This document shows, in pieces, positions 1-7,000 of a DNA stretch of 8,127 nucleotides. The stretch covers positions 1 to 8,127 of the forward strand of contig CAYJNQ010000061.1 of assembly GCA_964371725.1 (NCBI GenBank), in the 5' to 3' direction. The stretch is from JAAYCI01 sp964371725. Lineage in GTDB: Bacteria > Bacillota > Clostridia > Oscillospirales > Ruminococcaceae. Position 1 is the stretch's first letter. Each line of letters starts with the position of its first letter. A program made the position numbers and the translations under genes. Below the pieces are notes generated by a model that saw nothing but the letters and a program-made list of their open reading frames with translations, was not told where the DNA came from and did no database searches.

Positions 1-351
1 GTGAAGGCCGCCTTCGATATGGTGCAGGGGGCCGATGCTTTGGGCCAAGAGCTGAAAGAAAAATATGGGCATGCCGTGCAATTTGGTGTGGGCATCCACT
101 ACGGCCCGGCCGTTGTGGGCAACATCGGTTCTGCCATGCGCATGGACTACACCGCCATTGGCGACACCGTTAACACGGCCGCACGCCTGGAAAGCATTGC
201 GCCGCCCGGGTGTATTTATGTGGGCCCCAGTGTGGAAGAAGCTTTGCGGGGGCGGGTGCACTTCACTTCGCTGGGCACAGAGCTACGGCTGAAGGGAAAG
301 AGTGACCAATTCGAAATTTTTATGGTGGAAGAGATTCTGCCGCAAAGATAG
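1..351 (+). CDS. Class III adenylate/guanylate cyclase, C-terminal part (5' truncated by window)
   Basis: This is the C-terminal half of a class III nucleotide cyclase catalytic domain, which makes cAMP (or cGMP) from the nucleoside triphosphate. The visible 116 residues contain the family blocks GIHYGPAVVGNIGS (residues 31-44) and DYTAIGDTVNTAARLES (49-65). By alignment from memory with mammalian adenylyl cyclase C2, Asn58 and Arg62 match the transition-state pair (N1025 and R1029), and Thr51 sits at the adenine-recognition position (D1018), as in the bacterial class IIIb Thr-type cyclases. The metal-binding aspartates and the substrate-binding lysine should lie upstream, outside the window. 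GTG at base 1 is therefore very unlikely to be the start: a cyclase domain is normally about 180-200 residues, often behind a CHASE2 or other membrane sensor. The stop is TAG at 349-351, 24 bases before the preferred start of the NHL gene, which suggests one operon. Family assignment is firm; cAMP versus cGMP and the sensor type cannot be decided here. Confidence 0.93.
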   Translation: MKAAFDMVQGADALGQELKEKYGHAVQFGVGIHYGPAVVGNIGSAMRMDYTAIGDTVNTAARLESIAPPGCIYVGPSVEEALRGRVHFTSLGTELRLKGKSDQFEIFMVEEILPQR

Positions 352-362
352 AAACAGGTGAA

Positions 363-369
363 AAGAGGT
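363..369 (+). promoter_or_regulatory. Ribosome binding site deciding the NHL gene start
   Basis: The purine-rich AAGAGGT ends seven bases before ATG at 376, an ideal spacing. The in-frame GTG at 358 has only a weak AACAG in front of it and lies upstream of this site. I therefore place the start at 376; a second in-frame ATG follows directly at 379. Confidence 0.65.
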
Positions 370-375
370 TGTGAA

Positions 376-1368
376 ATGATGCAAAAAAAATGGATAGTCG
401 GTGCCGCCGCTATTTTGCTTTTGGGTGCAGCGGGCATGTTGGTGTATGCCGCAGGCGAGGAGGCTGTAATCTCCCCAAGTGGTCTGTATGAAACGGAAAG
501 TGGCACACTTCTTTTGACAGACAGCTTTCACAATGCCGTGTGGCAATATGAAGATGGAAGCTATACGATGCTGGCCGGCAATTCAGAGCAAAGTGATGCA
601 AACGGTACCCCACTTGGCGGCGGTGAGGACGGGGCGGCGCTTTCGGCCACTTTTAACGACCCTTTTGATTTAACCCCATTTTTGGAAGGATATGCCATTT
701 CCGACACGGGCAACCATCTTGTGCGTTTTTACAACCCTGAAACCGAAACCGTTGCCACGGTGGGTGGCAGTGTGGAAGGCTATGAAAACGGCGTTGGTGC
801 CGAGGTGCGCTTCAGCCGCCCCGGCGGGATTGTGACACTGGAGGACGGTAGCCTGCTTTTGGCGGATACGGGAAACCATGTCATCCGCAAAATCACCGAA
901 GAAGGCGAGGTAAGCCTGTTTGCCGGCGTGCCAAACACGCCGGGCACACGCGAGGGCGATGTGCAAATTGCCCAGCTGAACGAGCCCATGGGCCTGTATT
1001 ATAGCGGCGGTGTACTCTATGTTGCCGACAGCGGCAACCACCGCATTTGCAAAATAGAAGACGGGATGCTGAGCACCTTGGCCGGCCTGGCCGCAGAGGA
1101 AGGATATACAGACGGCCCTGCCACCGAAGCACAGTTTAGCTGGCCCACCAATATCGCAGAACACGAGGGTGTTTTGTATGTGGCCGACAGCGGAAACGGC
1201 ATGATTCGTGCCGTGGAAAACGGCACTGTGCGTACCTTTTTAGACACGGGTGAAGCACAAGACGGTTTTGCCCCCATCGACCCAAGGGCGCTTCATGCCA
1301 AAGGGGACGACTTGTGGATTGGCGACGTGTTCGCACACGACTTGTTTTCGGTTCCGCTTGCCTCTTAG
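376..1368 (+). CDS. Exported six-bladed NHL-repeat beta-propeller protein
   Basis: The product is a 330-residue secreted or membrane-tethered beta-propeller. Residues 1-26 look like a signal peptide or uncleaved anchor: MMQKK, a hydrophobic core from 7 to 24, then VYAAGEE with a plausible cleavage after Ala25 or Ala26. There is no lipobox cysteine. Six NHL-type strand motifs follow: LLLTDSFHNAVWQY (45-58), YAISDTGNHLVRFY (106-119), LLLADTGNHVIRKI (160-173), LYVADSGNHRICKI (214-227), LYVADSGNGMIRAV (267-280) and a degenerate LWIGDVFAHDLFSV (313-326). Six motifs are what one closed propeller needs, and there is almost no sequence beyond it. NHL propellers usually bind protein, peptide or other ligands and are rarely enzymes on their own; nothing here shows a catalytic site. 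It lies closely behind the cyclase gene and is probably co-transcribed, so it may act outside the membrane with that cyclase, but this rests on adjacency only. An in-frame GTG at 358 would add six residues. The ligand is unknown. Confidence 0.88.
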   Translation: MMQKKWIVGAAAILLLGAAGMLVYAAGEEAVISPSGLYETESGTLLLTDSFHNAVWQYEDGSYTMLAGNSEQSDANGTPLGGGEDGAALSATFNDPFDLTPFLEGYAISDTGNHLVRFYNPETETVATVGGSVEGYENGVGAEVRFSRPGGIVTLEDGSLLLADTGNHVIRKITEEGEVSLFAGVPNTPGTREGDVQIAQLNEPMGLYYSGGVLYVADSGNHRICKIEDGMLSTLAGLAAEEGYTDGPATEAQFSWPTNIAEHEGVLYVADSGNGMIRAVENGTVRTFLDTGEAQDGFAPIDPRALHAKGDDLWIGDVFAHDLFSVPLAS

Positions 1369-1409
1369 CTCGGCATAGAGACGGGTTTTGTGCCCGAAAA
1401 TAAAGCATG

Positions 1410-1444
1410 CTTACAATTCCTGTGCCCATGTGGGCACGGGAATT
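1410..1444 (+). repeat. Imperfect palindromic repeat, copy 1
   Basis: The core at 1415-1444 is a 30-base near-palindrome with arms AATTCCTGTGCCCA and TGGGCACGGGAATT around a central TG; the only arm mismatch becomes a G-U pair in RNA. The 30-base core is identical to copy 2 at 1588-1617, and five flanking bases CTTA(C/T) are also shared, so the two are direct copies. This copy begins 41 bases after the stop of the NHL gene but has no T-run after it, so it is not a typical terminator. It could be an operator, a REP-like element or a recombination site. It directly abuts a 10-base perfect palindrome, AAGCATGCTT, at 1403-1412. Confidence 0.85.
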
Positions 1445-1483
1445 CAGGCCGTCAATAAAGCACCAATTGCGTCGTCAGACTGC

Positions 1484-1535
1484 AAAATGCCGCGGCAGTT
1501 ACATATCAACTATATGCGCCTTTGCGGCATTTTTT
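1484..1535 (+). terminator. Terminator-like hairpin after the cyclase-NHL operon
   Basis: AAAATGCCGC (1484-1493) pairs perfectly with GCGGCATTTT (1524-1533), giving a 10-bp stem, and the 3' arm runs into six T residues at 1530-1535. The 30-base loop is long for an intrinsic terminator but holds smaller pairings of its own, such as CATAT with ATATG at 1502-1516. It lies 115 bases after the NHL stop and between the two palindromic repeats. It is the best rho-independent terminator candidate for the operon, although it could instead be part of a small repeat element that includes the two flanking palindromes. Confidence 0.5.
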
Positions 1536-1582
1536 GCTTCCTAGCACTTGGCACTTTCTTGCCGCCCTGCACTTTTTTGACA

Positions 1583-1617
1583 CTTATAATTCCTGTGCCC
1601 ATGTGGGCACGGGAATT
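1583..1617 (+). repeat. Imperfect palindromic repeat, copy 2
   Basis: This is the second copy of the repeat at 1410-1444, starting 173 bases downstream in the same orientation, with the 30-base core (1588-1617) unchanged. It is followed by a T-rich stretch (TTTATCTTATT), so this copy could also stop transcription. The identity of two intergenic copies over 30 bases, including the asymmetric positions, points to duplication or selection, not chance. Confidence 0.85.
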
Positions 1618-1664
1618 TTATCTTATTCAGGGCAATATGGATAATCCATCATCATTCTCTCAAA

Positions 1665-1696
1665 ATTGCAAATGCAGCTTTTGCTGCATTTGCAAT
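1665..1696. repeat. Perfect 14-bp inverted repeat with TTTT loop
   Basis: ATTGCAAATGCAGC (1665-1678) is followed by TTTT and then by its exact reverse complement GCTGCATTTGCAAT (1683-1696). The plus strand has no T-run after it. On the minus strand the hairpin is followed by TTTTGAG, only four T residues, so a minus-strand terminator is possible but weak, and no minus-strand gene is seen that would need it. It is unrelated in sequence to the palindromes at 1410 and 1583. Confidence 0.8.
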
Positions 1697-1893
1697 AGGC
1701 GATATTCATTTTTAATCTCAACAAAATTTCCGGCTTACAATATCCCCACTCGAGCTTGGACCCCTCTAAACACGAAATGACAGCCCAAAATTTGCCTTTG
1801 TTAAAACAGGCGTTTTCGCCAAAAATGGGCAACAAATTGATTTTATCACCAAAATACGCAAATTTCATATTTTATAGGGTTATTTGTTATAGA
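1697..1893. other. AT-rich gene-free stretch upstream of the chemoreceptor
   Basis: No credible gene is present; the open frames crossing it lack ribosome binding sites and run through the hairpins to the left. The stretch grows more AT-rich towards the promoter. One nested set of short pairings is visible at 1783-1830: GCCCA with TGGGC outside, GCCT with AGGC and GGCG-TTTT-CGCC inside. The inner pairings compete with each other, so it is weak evidence for a structure. No c-di-GMP (GEMM) riboswitch core is recognisable, although such switches are known in front of some clostridial chemoreceptor genes. Confidence 0.5.
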
Positions 1894-1922
1894 TTGTTCA
1901 CATTCTATTGCTATTGTATAAT
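1894..1922 (+). promoter_or_regulatory. Probable sigma-A promoter of the chemoreceptor gene
   Basis: A perfect -10 hexamer TATAAT lies at 1917-1922, with TTGTTC at 1894-1899 as the -35 element and an optimal 17-base spacer in AT-rich DNA. Transcription should start near 1929, giving a leader of about 85 bases. The -35 matches the consensus only in its first three bases. I saw no motility sigma factor (sigma-D/28) promoter, which often drives chemotaxis genes. Confidence 0.6.
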
Positions 1923-2000
1923 ATGTATATATTTTTTGTGGTATGTGAATGGAATTTGACTCATTTCCGATTTTGAAACACACCTGATAGGAAACAAGAG

Positions 2001-2007
2001 AGAGGGG
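2001..2007 (+). promoter_or_regulatory. Ribosome binding site of the chemoreceptor gene
   Basis: AGAGGGG ends five bases before ATG at 2013, inside a longer purine run. It supports this start, and the predicted N-terminal membrane helix begins about ten residues later, as expected. Confidence 0.75.
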
Positions 2008-2012
2008 AAAAA

Positions 2013-3692
2013 ATGTCTATAAAAGCATCCACCATGCAACGGTTGAGAATTCTTACAGTATCCATTCTTGTGCTCTTGCTCATAGTGTCTTTTGTTGGGG
2101 CGGTGATGTTAAGTGTACGCAGTAATCAATATAGCACAGATAGGGCGGATTTGATTATAAATTTAAACCGATTTATGGATGGGTCAGCTTATTTAACCTC
2201 AGAGGTGCGGGCCTATGCCGCTACGGGTGACACCGTGCACTTCGACAATTATTGGGAAGAAGTAAACACATTACAAAACAGAGATATCGGTGTTGAAAAT
2301 ATGCAATCCATAGGCCTTGCAGATGATGAGATTGTGATCATTGAGGAAATGCAGTCTATTTCAAACAACCTCATTCCGCTGGAAAGTGCTGCCATGGAAT
2401 CTGTAGACGAGGGCAATGTGCAAGAGGCAATGGATAGTGTTTTTGGTGATGAATATGAAAGCGGATTGGCCCAAATTGCTACCTTACAAACAGAATTGCG
2501 CGATCGGATAGACACTCGAACGCAACAGCTTGTGGTCGACACAACCGTTCAAAGCGCATTGATATATGTTGTGATGGCAATTTTACTTTTACTAATTATG
2601 GTGGTTCAGTTTCTTTCTGAGGTGGTGATTAAAAAAAGTTTAATCAACCCCATTGCAAACTGCTCGAAAGCTTTGCACGAAATTTCCAAAGGCAATTTGG
2701 CATATCATTTGGATTTGAAAGCCGGAAAAAATGAAATTGGCGTGCTGGTAGGCTCCACAAAAGAGATGGTATCCAATGTGTCTGCCATCATCAACGAACT
2801 GAGTGATGGCCTCACCGCCATGTCACAGGGTGATTTCACCCACCAAGAAATCAGTGGCCAGTTGTTTGTGGGCGATTATGCCCCGTTGGCCATAGCATAC
2901 AACAAAATCAACAAAGAATTGCCCCAAACATTGAAACAATTACAAAGCTCATCAAGCTTGGTGCGTGGTGGCAGTGAGCAACTGGCAAATAATGCACAAG
3001 CCATGTCACAAGGGGCCAATTCCCAAGCATCGGCAATTCAAATGTTAACCGTTTCAGTAGATGAAGTGTCTGGCAGAATCAAACAAACTGCCGAGGATGC
3101 ACGCAATGTTAAAAAGGCAAATACAGCAACGCAGGAATCTTTGCAATTAAGCAATGAACAAATGCAAGATATGATGCGTGCGATGGAGCAAATCAATGAA
3201 AAATCACATGAAATTAGCAATATTATCAAGGCCATTGACGATATTGCCTTCCAAACAAACATCTTATCACTGAATGCGGCGGTGGAAGCCGCACGGGCGG
3301 GTGTTTCCGGAAAAGGGTTTGCCGTGGTGGCAGACGAAGTGCGCAGTTTGGCATCGCGGTCTGCAAAATCGGCAAGCGACACAGCCATGTTGATTGAAGA
3401 GACACTATCGGCTGTGGAACAAGGAAACAAGGTGGCCCAGGCCACTTCCGCCTCTATCACACATATCTTTGAAGGTGCTTCCAAACTGAGCACCCTTGTG
3501 GACGATATCGCCAACGCCACAGAGAGCCAAGCTGCATCTGCCGAGCAAATCAAGGCCGGCGTGGAACAAATCGCTTCGGTGGTGGATATCAACACTTCGG
3601 CGGCCGTGCAAACAGCTTCGGTAAGTGAAGAGCTTCTAGAGCAAGCGCACACACTCAAAACAATGACATCACACTTTACATTTAGCAATTAA
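2013..3692 (+). CDS. Methyl-accepting chemotaxis protein (membrane chemoreceptor)
   Basis: This 559-residue transducer senses an external signal and controls the CheA kinase through CheW. Transmembrane helix 1 is at about 11-34 and helix 2 at about 180-206. Between them lies a mostly helical extracellular domain of about 145 residues that resembles the four-helix-bundle (4HB_MCP) sensors, with no recognisable Cache or PAS motif. A HAMP domain follows at about 207-260 (INPI...EISKGNL...EIGVL), then a second HAMP-like segment at 261-302 (SQGDF...FVGDYAPLA), and the long coiled-coil signalling domain from about 303 to 555. The conserved hairpin tip is clear: DDIAFQTNILSLNAAVEAAR (409-428), then GKGFAVVADEVRSLA (433-447). 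The protein ends HFTFSN, with no NWETF-type pentapeptide for tethering CheR. No che or flagellar genes are adjacent, and the gene has its own promoter and terminator, so it appears to be an orphan receptor gene. The ligand is unknown. Confidence 0.96.
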   Translation: MSIKASTMQRLRILTVSILVLLLIVSFVGAVMLSVRSNQYSTDRADLIINLNRFMDGSAYLTSEVRAYAATGDTVHFDNYWEEVNTLQNRDIGVENMQSIGLADDEIVIIEEMQSISNNLIPLESAAMESVDEGNVQEAMDSVFGDEYESGLAQIATLQTELRDRIDTRTQQLVVDTTVQSALIYVVMAILLLLIMVVQFLSEVVIKKSLINPIANCSKALHEISKGNLAYHLDLKAGKNEIGVLVGSTKEMVSNVSAIINELSDGLTAMSQGDFTHQEISGQLFVGDYAPLAIAYNKINKELPQTLKQLQSSSSLVRGGSEQLANNAQAMSQGANSQASAIQMLTVSVDEVSGRIKQTAEDARNVKKANTATQESLQLSNEQMQDMMRAMEQINEKSHEISNIIKAIDDIAFQTNILSLNAAVEAARAGVSGKGFAVVADEVRSLASRSAKSASDTAMLIEETLSAVEQGNKVAQATSASITHIFEGASKLSTLVDDIANATESQAASAEQIKAGVEQIASVVDINTSAAVQTASVSEELLEQAHTLKTMTSHFTFSN

Positions 3693-3721
3693 GCCAGAGG
3701 GTATCGAAGAATAATACGCTG

Positions 3722-3763
3722 AGAGATGGCGTCTTTTCCAAGTTGGAAGAGACGCCGTCTTTT
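3722..3763 (+). terminator. Intrinsic terminator of the chemoreceptor gene
   Basis: GATGGCGTCTTTTCCAA (3725-3741) pairs with TTGGAAGAGACGCCGTC (3743-3759), with two G-U pairs and the innermost bases forming the loop. The stem is followed by TTTT, then GG and a second TTTT. It starts about 30 bases after the stop codon and is the clearest terminator in the window. The complementary strand also has A/T flanks, so it may act in both directions between the convergent genes. Confidence 0.85.
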
Positions 3764-4026
3764 GGTTTTAGGAAGTGAACAGCGTTTGTTACGCATGCAA
3801 AGGCCACCCGAAAAAGGAGGCAAAAAGCAGCATCCCTATAAAACGAAATCCCCCACTTAACCGTCAAAACCGGTGGGTTTGCTAAGATGGGGATGTTGAC
3901 AAAATCGACTTCACAAAAATGCTCATCCATACACACCGTATCGCTTGCGCTTTTTGCTTTATCTAACAAAAATTTTGCGCTAGCTTTTGCAAAGCCTTTG
4001 TTTTTCAACAGCCCCTAAGATGAAAT
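3764..4026. other. Gene-free intergenic stretch with one bulged hairpin
   Basis: No gene is supported here. A minus-strand frame of 108 codons (4008 to 3682) crosses it, but it would start at TTG with a poorly spaced AGGGG and it runs through the chemoreceptor terminator into the end of that gene. One hairpin is visible at 3852-3877: CCC pairs with GGG outside and ACCG with CGGT inside, separated by a five-base bulge. ATCCCC (3848-3853) can alternatively pair with GGGGAT (3889-3894), so the two folds compete. AAAAAGGAGG at 3811-3820 looks like a ribosome binding site but has no start codon at a useful distance. The stretch might be a small RNA or an interspersed repeat; nothing proves either. 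Confidence 0.4.
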
Positions 4027-4049
4027 TCCCCCGGCTTTTGGCCGGGGGA
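4027..4049 (-). terminator. Hairpin terminator of the surface-protein gene
   Basis: CCCCCGGC and GCCGGGGG form a perfect 8-bp GC stem around a five-base loop, with one more A-T pair outside. Read on the minus strand it begins 20 bases after the TAA stop of the adhesin gene and is followed by AATTTCATC. The T-run is poor, so termination may be partial, but position and stem strength fit a terminator. Confidence 0.65.
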
Positions 4050-4068
4050 TATTGCTTGTTTTTATGGA

Positions 4069-7000
4069 TTAGGCTTTGTGCCTGTGGCGAGCATGCCTTT
4101 TGGCGGTGTGTTTTGCGTGTGCCAGAACATAGATCAGAACTTGTGCAACGCTTATCACCAGCATCAAAACGCTCCAATAATCGAACAGAGCCATCGGAAG
4201 GCTCATATTCTCGGTAAGCAAGAAAACAACCACAGATAAAATGGATACCAGTGCGCTGCAAATGATGGCAACTGTTTTGCGCTTCACGGGTGCTTGGTGT
4301 TGCTCTTCTTCATCGTACCCCTCACGATCTTTGCGCTTTTGCACAAAATGGCCTATGGCCAAAAGAATGGTGAAAAGAACTGTGAAAATCGTGAGCAATA
4401 AGTTCACCAGTGCCCAGTGCCCACCGGCAGCAGCGAGCGGAATGGTTGTGTCGCCAATGGTAACGCCCATGTCGGAAACGAAATCGGCAAGGCCAAGTGC
4501 TGAAAGAATGCGTGTGGCAATGCTCTCTTCGGCTACATCAGCCGGTGCAACCGCAATATTTTGGGCGTCGGGTGCCGGTGCCGCATCGGCATCCGGTGTT
4601 TCGGCGGTTTCGGGAATATCCGGTGTTCCGTTAAGCCCCGGCAACTCCAGCACCTCGGGCACTTCCGGCGCTTCCGGCACAAAGGGAACATCGGGGGGAG
4701 CGGGTGTTGTAGGCGTTGTGGGCGTTGTGGTTGGGGTGGTTGGCACGGTGTTTTCCACCGCTAAGATATTCAAAACCCCATTTTGCACAGTGACAATGTA
4801 GTTCGGGTTCTCTGTTACGGCTACCGTAACACTATAAGTTCCAACGCCTTCGCCCTCTTCGCGGCTTATTTGGTGTGCAAGGGCATCACTGCCTTGCAAG
4901 CCGTTAAAATTCGCCACAAAGGTCGGGTCGTTTGCACCTTCGGTTTTTTCATAGGTTCCAACGGTTACCAAAACAGGCCGCTTGGCAATGGTGGCTTTCA
5001 CCGTGATGGTTTTGCTTTCATAGCCGGGAGCACTCACACGAATTTGCACGGTGTATTCCCCGGCATCACGGATGGTGGGCACCGCTGTGTCAACAAAGGG
5101 TCCGCCATTCACGCTGTACTCATAACGGGCACCGGGTACCCCACTGCTCACATTATACACAACCTCATGTTCTTGTGCATCATAGGTGCCGTTATAGGCA
5201 TTGGCGCTCACGTCCAATTCGTCGTTTTCGATGATTTCAATTTGGCCGCCCGTGTAACGCAGGGTATAGTTGCCTGCACCACTTTGTGCATAGTTGCCGT
5301 CTTGGCTAACAGCAGGGCCCGAAATATTCAAAGGATAGGTGCCGGGCAAGGAAGTGTTTGTTACCGTGGTGCTCACATCCACCTCGATGCCAAGGTCTTC
5401 AAAGCTGTCATTGCCCTTGAACGGGCTTGCTGTGTAATTTAGGTTTGGCGCGGTGTTGTAGGGAATGGATTGATAGCTTAGCACCGAAATTTCTAAAGAA
5501 GCCGGGGTGATGGTGGAGTGCACCGGCACGCTTGTCAGTGCAAAATCGTAGCCGGGGTGATAAGCCCCTACATACAAATTGTAGCTGCCTGCGTTGCGAA
5601 TTTGGGGAATTTCGGTAACAAAGGCATTCATGTCGTTGATGTTTTGGCTGTAGGCCACAAAGGAACCGGCCACACTCATATCCACCACTTCTCCCACTTG
5701 GTCGCGAACCGTGGGCACGGCGTTCAACATTTCGTGGTTTAGCGCATCATATTCGCCATTGTAGGCACTTGCCGTGATATCGGCAAGGTTGAACTGCAAG
5801 GTGCCCAGTTTTTCAATGGTCAGCTTGCCATCGATATAGTGCACGTCATAGTTTTCCAATTGGGCAGGGCCTTGCGCATCGATGTCATACTGGCCAAAGG
5901 GTGAGTTTTGGGTTGCATCGGTGCTTATGCGAAAAGCGGTTGTGCCTGTGGAATGGTTTTCCAGCTCTGTGCGCACGGCTTCTGGATTTTCGGCGGTGGG
6001 CAAGGTGGCTTGGTCGTCTGCATTTGTGAAATTGTAGTTGAATGGTGCGGGAATGACTGTGCCGTAAGGCTGCTGTACATTCTGTGCATGTACATACAAA
6101 TCGGCACGGTTTACGGTTGCCGTTGCCTTCACAACAGCAGAGTCCACATACCCTTCCATGCGGGCATACAGCCAATAGCTCACAGGTGCATCTTCGTTGG
6201 CAGTTCGCACTGTGGGGCGGTTTGTGGTGGTCATCGGTTCAAAGGAGCCTTCTTCGCCCGTGGGGCTAAAATAAAGGGTGAACCCAGAGGTGATGGTCTC
6301 ACCATTCAACAGCACTGCATACGTGAACGCATTGTGAGAGGTGGCATCATAGTCGCCGTGGTAGCCATTCACTTGTGCCAGAACCAACCCCGTCGATTGT
6401 ACGATGTCCACATAGCCCTCGCTGCGGTATTCCACTGTGTAGTTGGCCAAAGTTTCGGGGCCTGCAACTGTAATCAAATAATTGCCCACCGGGGAGTTTT
6501 CCCTTGCGGTTGTGCTCAGCTCAAAATCAGAGCTAGCCTCAAGCTCTTCTCGCAAATCATTTTCATAATCGGTGGTCGTGCCCAGTGCCCCATGGGCACC
6601 GCTGAAATCACCAAAGGTGTATTCCAGTGTGGGCAATGTTACACCGTCCACGTCAAAGGGAATGGCAGCAGGACTAACGCTGCGCACAACCAATTCGGCG
6701 CGTGTGATGGTGGCCTGCACTTTCACTGTGTCCGCCAGGTAACCGAGAGCCTCCACACGCACCCAAATGGGCTGTGTTGCCGCATCGGCCACGGTGGTTA
6801 CAGTGGGCAAGGATGTGGTGGATGTCAAAGGTAAAAATGGGCCATCTTCACCGCTTGTGCTATAGGAGTACGATACATTTTGGGCCGGAATCTGTAGATC
6901 TTCACGCTGCACCACAGCCGACAGCTTATCATAATCTAAAATTGGGTGGCTTTTTGCATCATAGATGCCACTGTAAGGGGCGGCGCCCAGTTGCAGTGTA

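Noticed and set aside
1577..1590. TTGACA directly followed by TATAAT, resembling promoter boxes
   Set aside because: The two hexamers are only two bases apart instead of about 17, and no partner hexamer lies at a proper distance from either.
1388..1780. Plus-strand open frame of 130 codons in the first intergenic region
   Set aside because: It reads through all four hairpins, has no ribosome binding site before its ATG, and its Cys/Pro-rich translation comes from the palindromes themselves.
1623..1868. Minus-strand open frame of 81 codons upstream of the chemoreceptor
   Set aside because: No Shine-Dalgarno site before the ATG at 1868, and the C-terminal part is the translated perfect hairpin at 1665-1696.
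1925..2012. A c-di-GMP riboswitch in the chemoreceptor leader
   Set aside because: The leader of about 85 bases lacks the GACGCAAAGCC-like core and has only very short pairings.
3038..3688. Minus-strand open frame of 216 codons inside the chemoreceptor gene
   Set aside because: It is the antisense of the highly conserved signalling domain, and its Ser/Ala-rich translation is the usual artefact of such a frame.
3838..3867. Minus-strand promoter-like pair TTGACG and TTTTAT with an 18-base spacer
   Set aside because: The -10 box is poor, there is no gene to drive downstream except antisense of the chemoreceptor, and the region would be expected to show such matches by chance.
3682..4008. Minus-strand open frame of 108 codons after the chemoreceptor gene
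   Set aside because: TTG start with poor spacing, passage through a strong terminator and overlap with the end of the chemoreceptor gene make a protein unlikely; kept only as part of the finding on the intergenic stretch.
4627..4644. LPGLNG in the stalk of the adhesin as a possible sortase motif
   Set aside because: It is not LPXTG (no Thr-Gly at positions four and five), and it lies far from the membrane helices, inside the Pro-rich stalk.
6577..6600. GTGCCC...GGGCAC inverted repeat inside the adhesin gene, similar to the arms of the intergenic palindromes
   Set aside because: Only six bases pair, the interior does not match the intergenic repeat and the sequence is explained by codons for GAHGALGT.
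5908..6834. Plus-strand open frame of 308 codons opposite the adhesin gene
   Set aside because: Cys/His/Gly-rich translation with no recognisable domain; the minus frame is longer, has clear repeated modules and explains the region.
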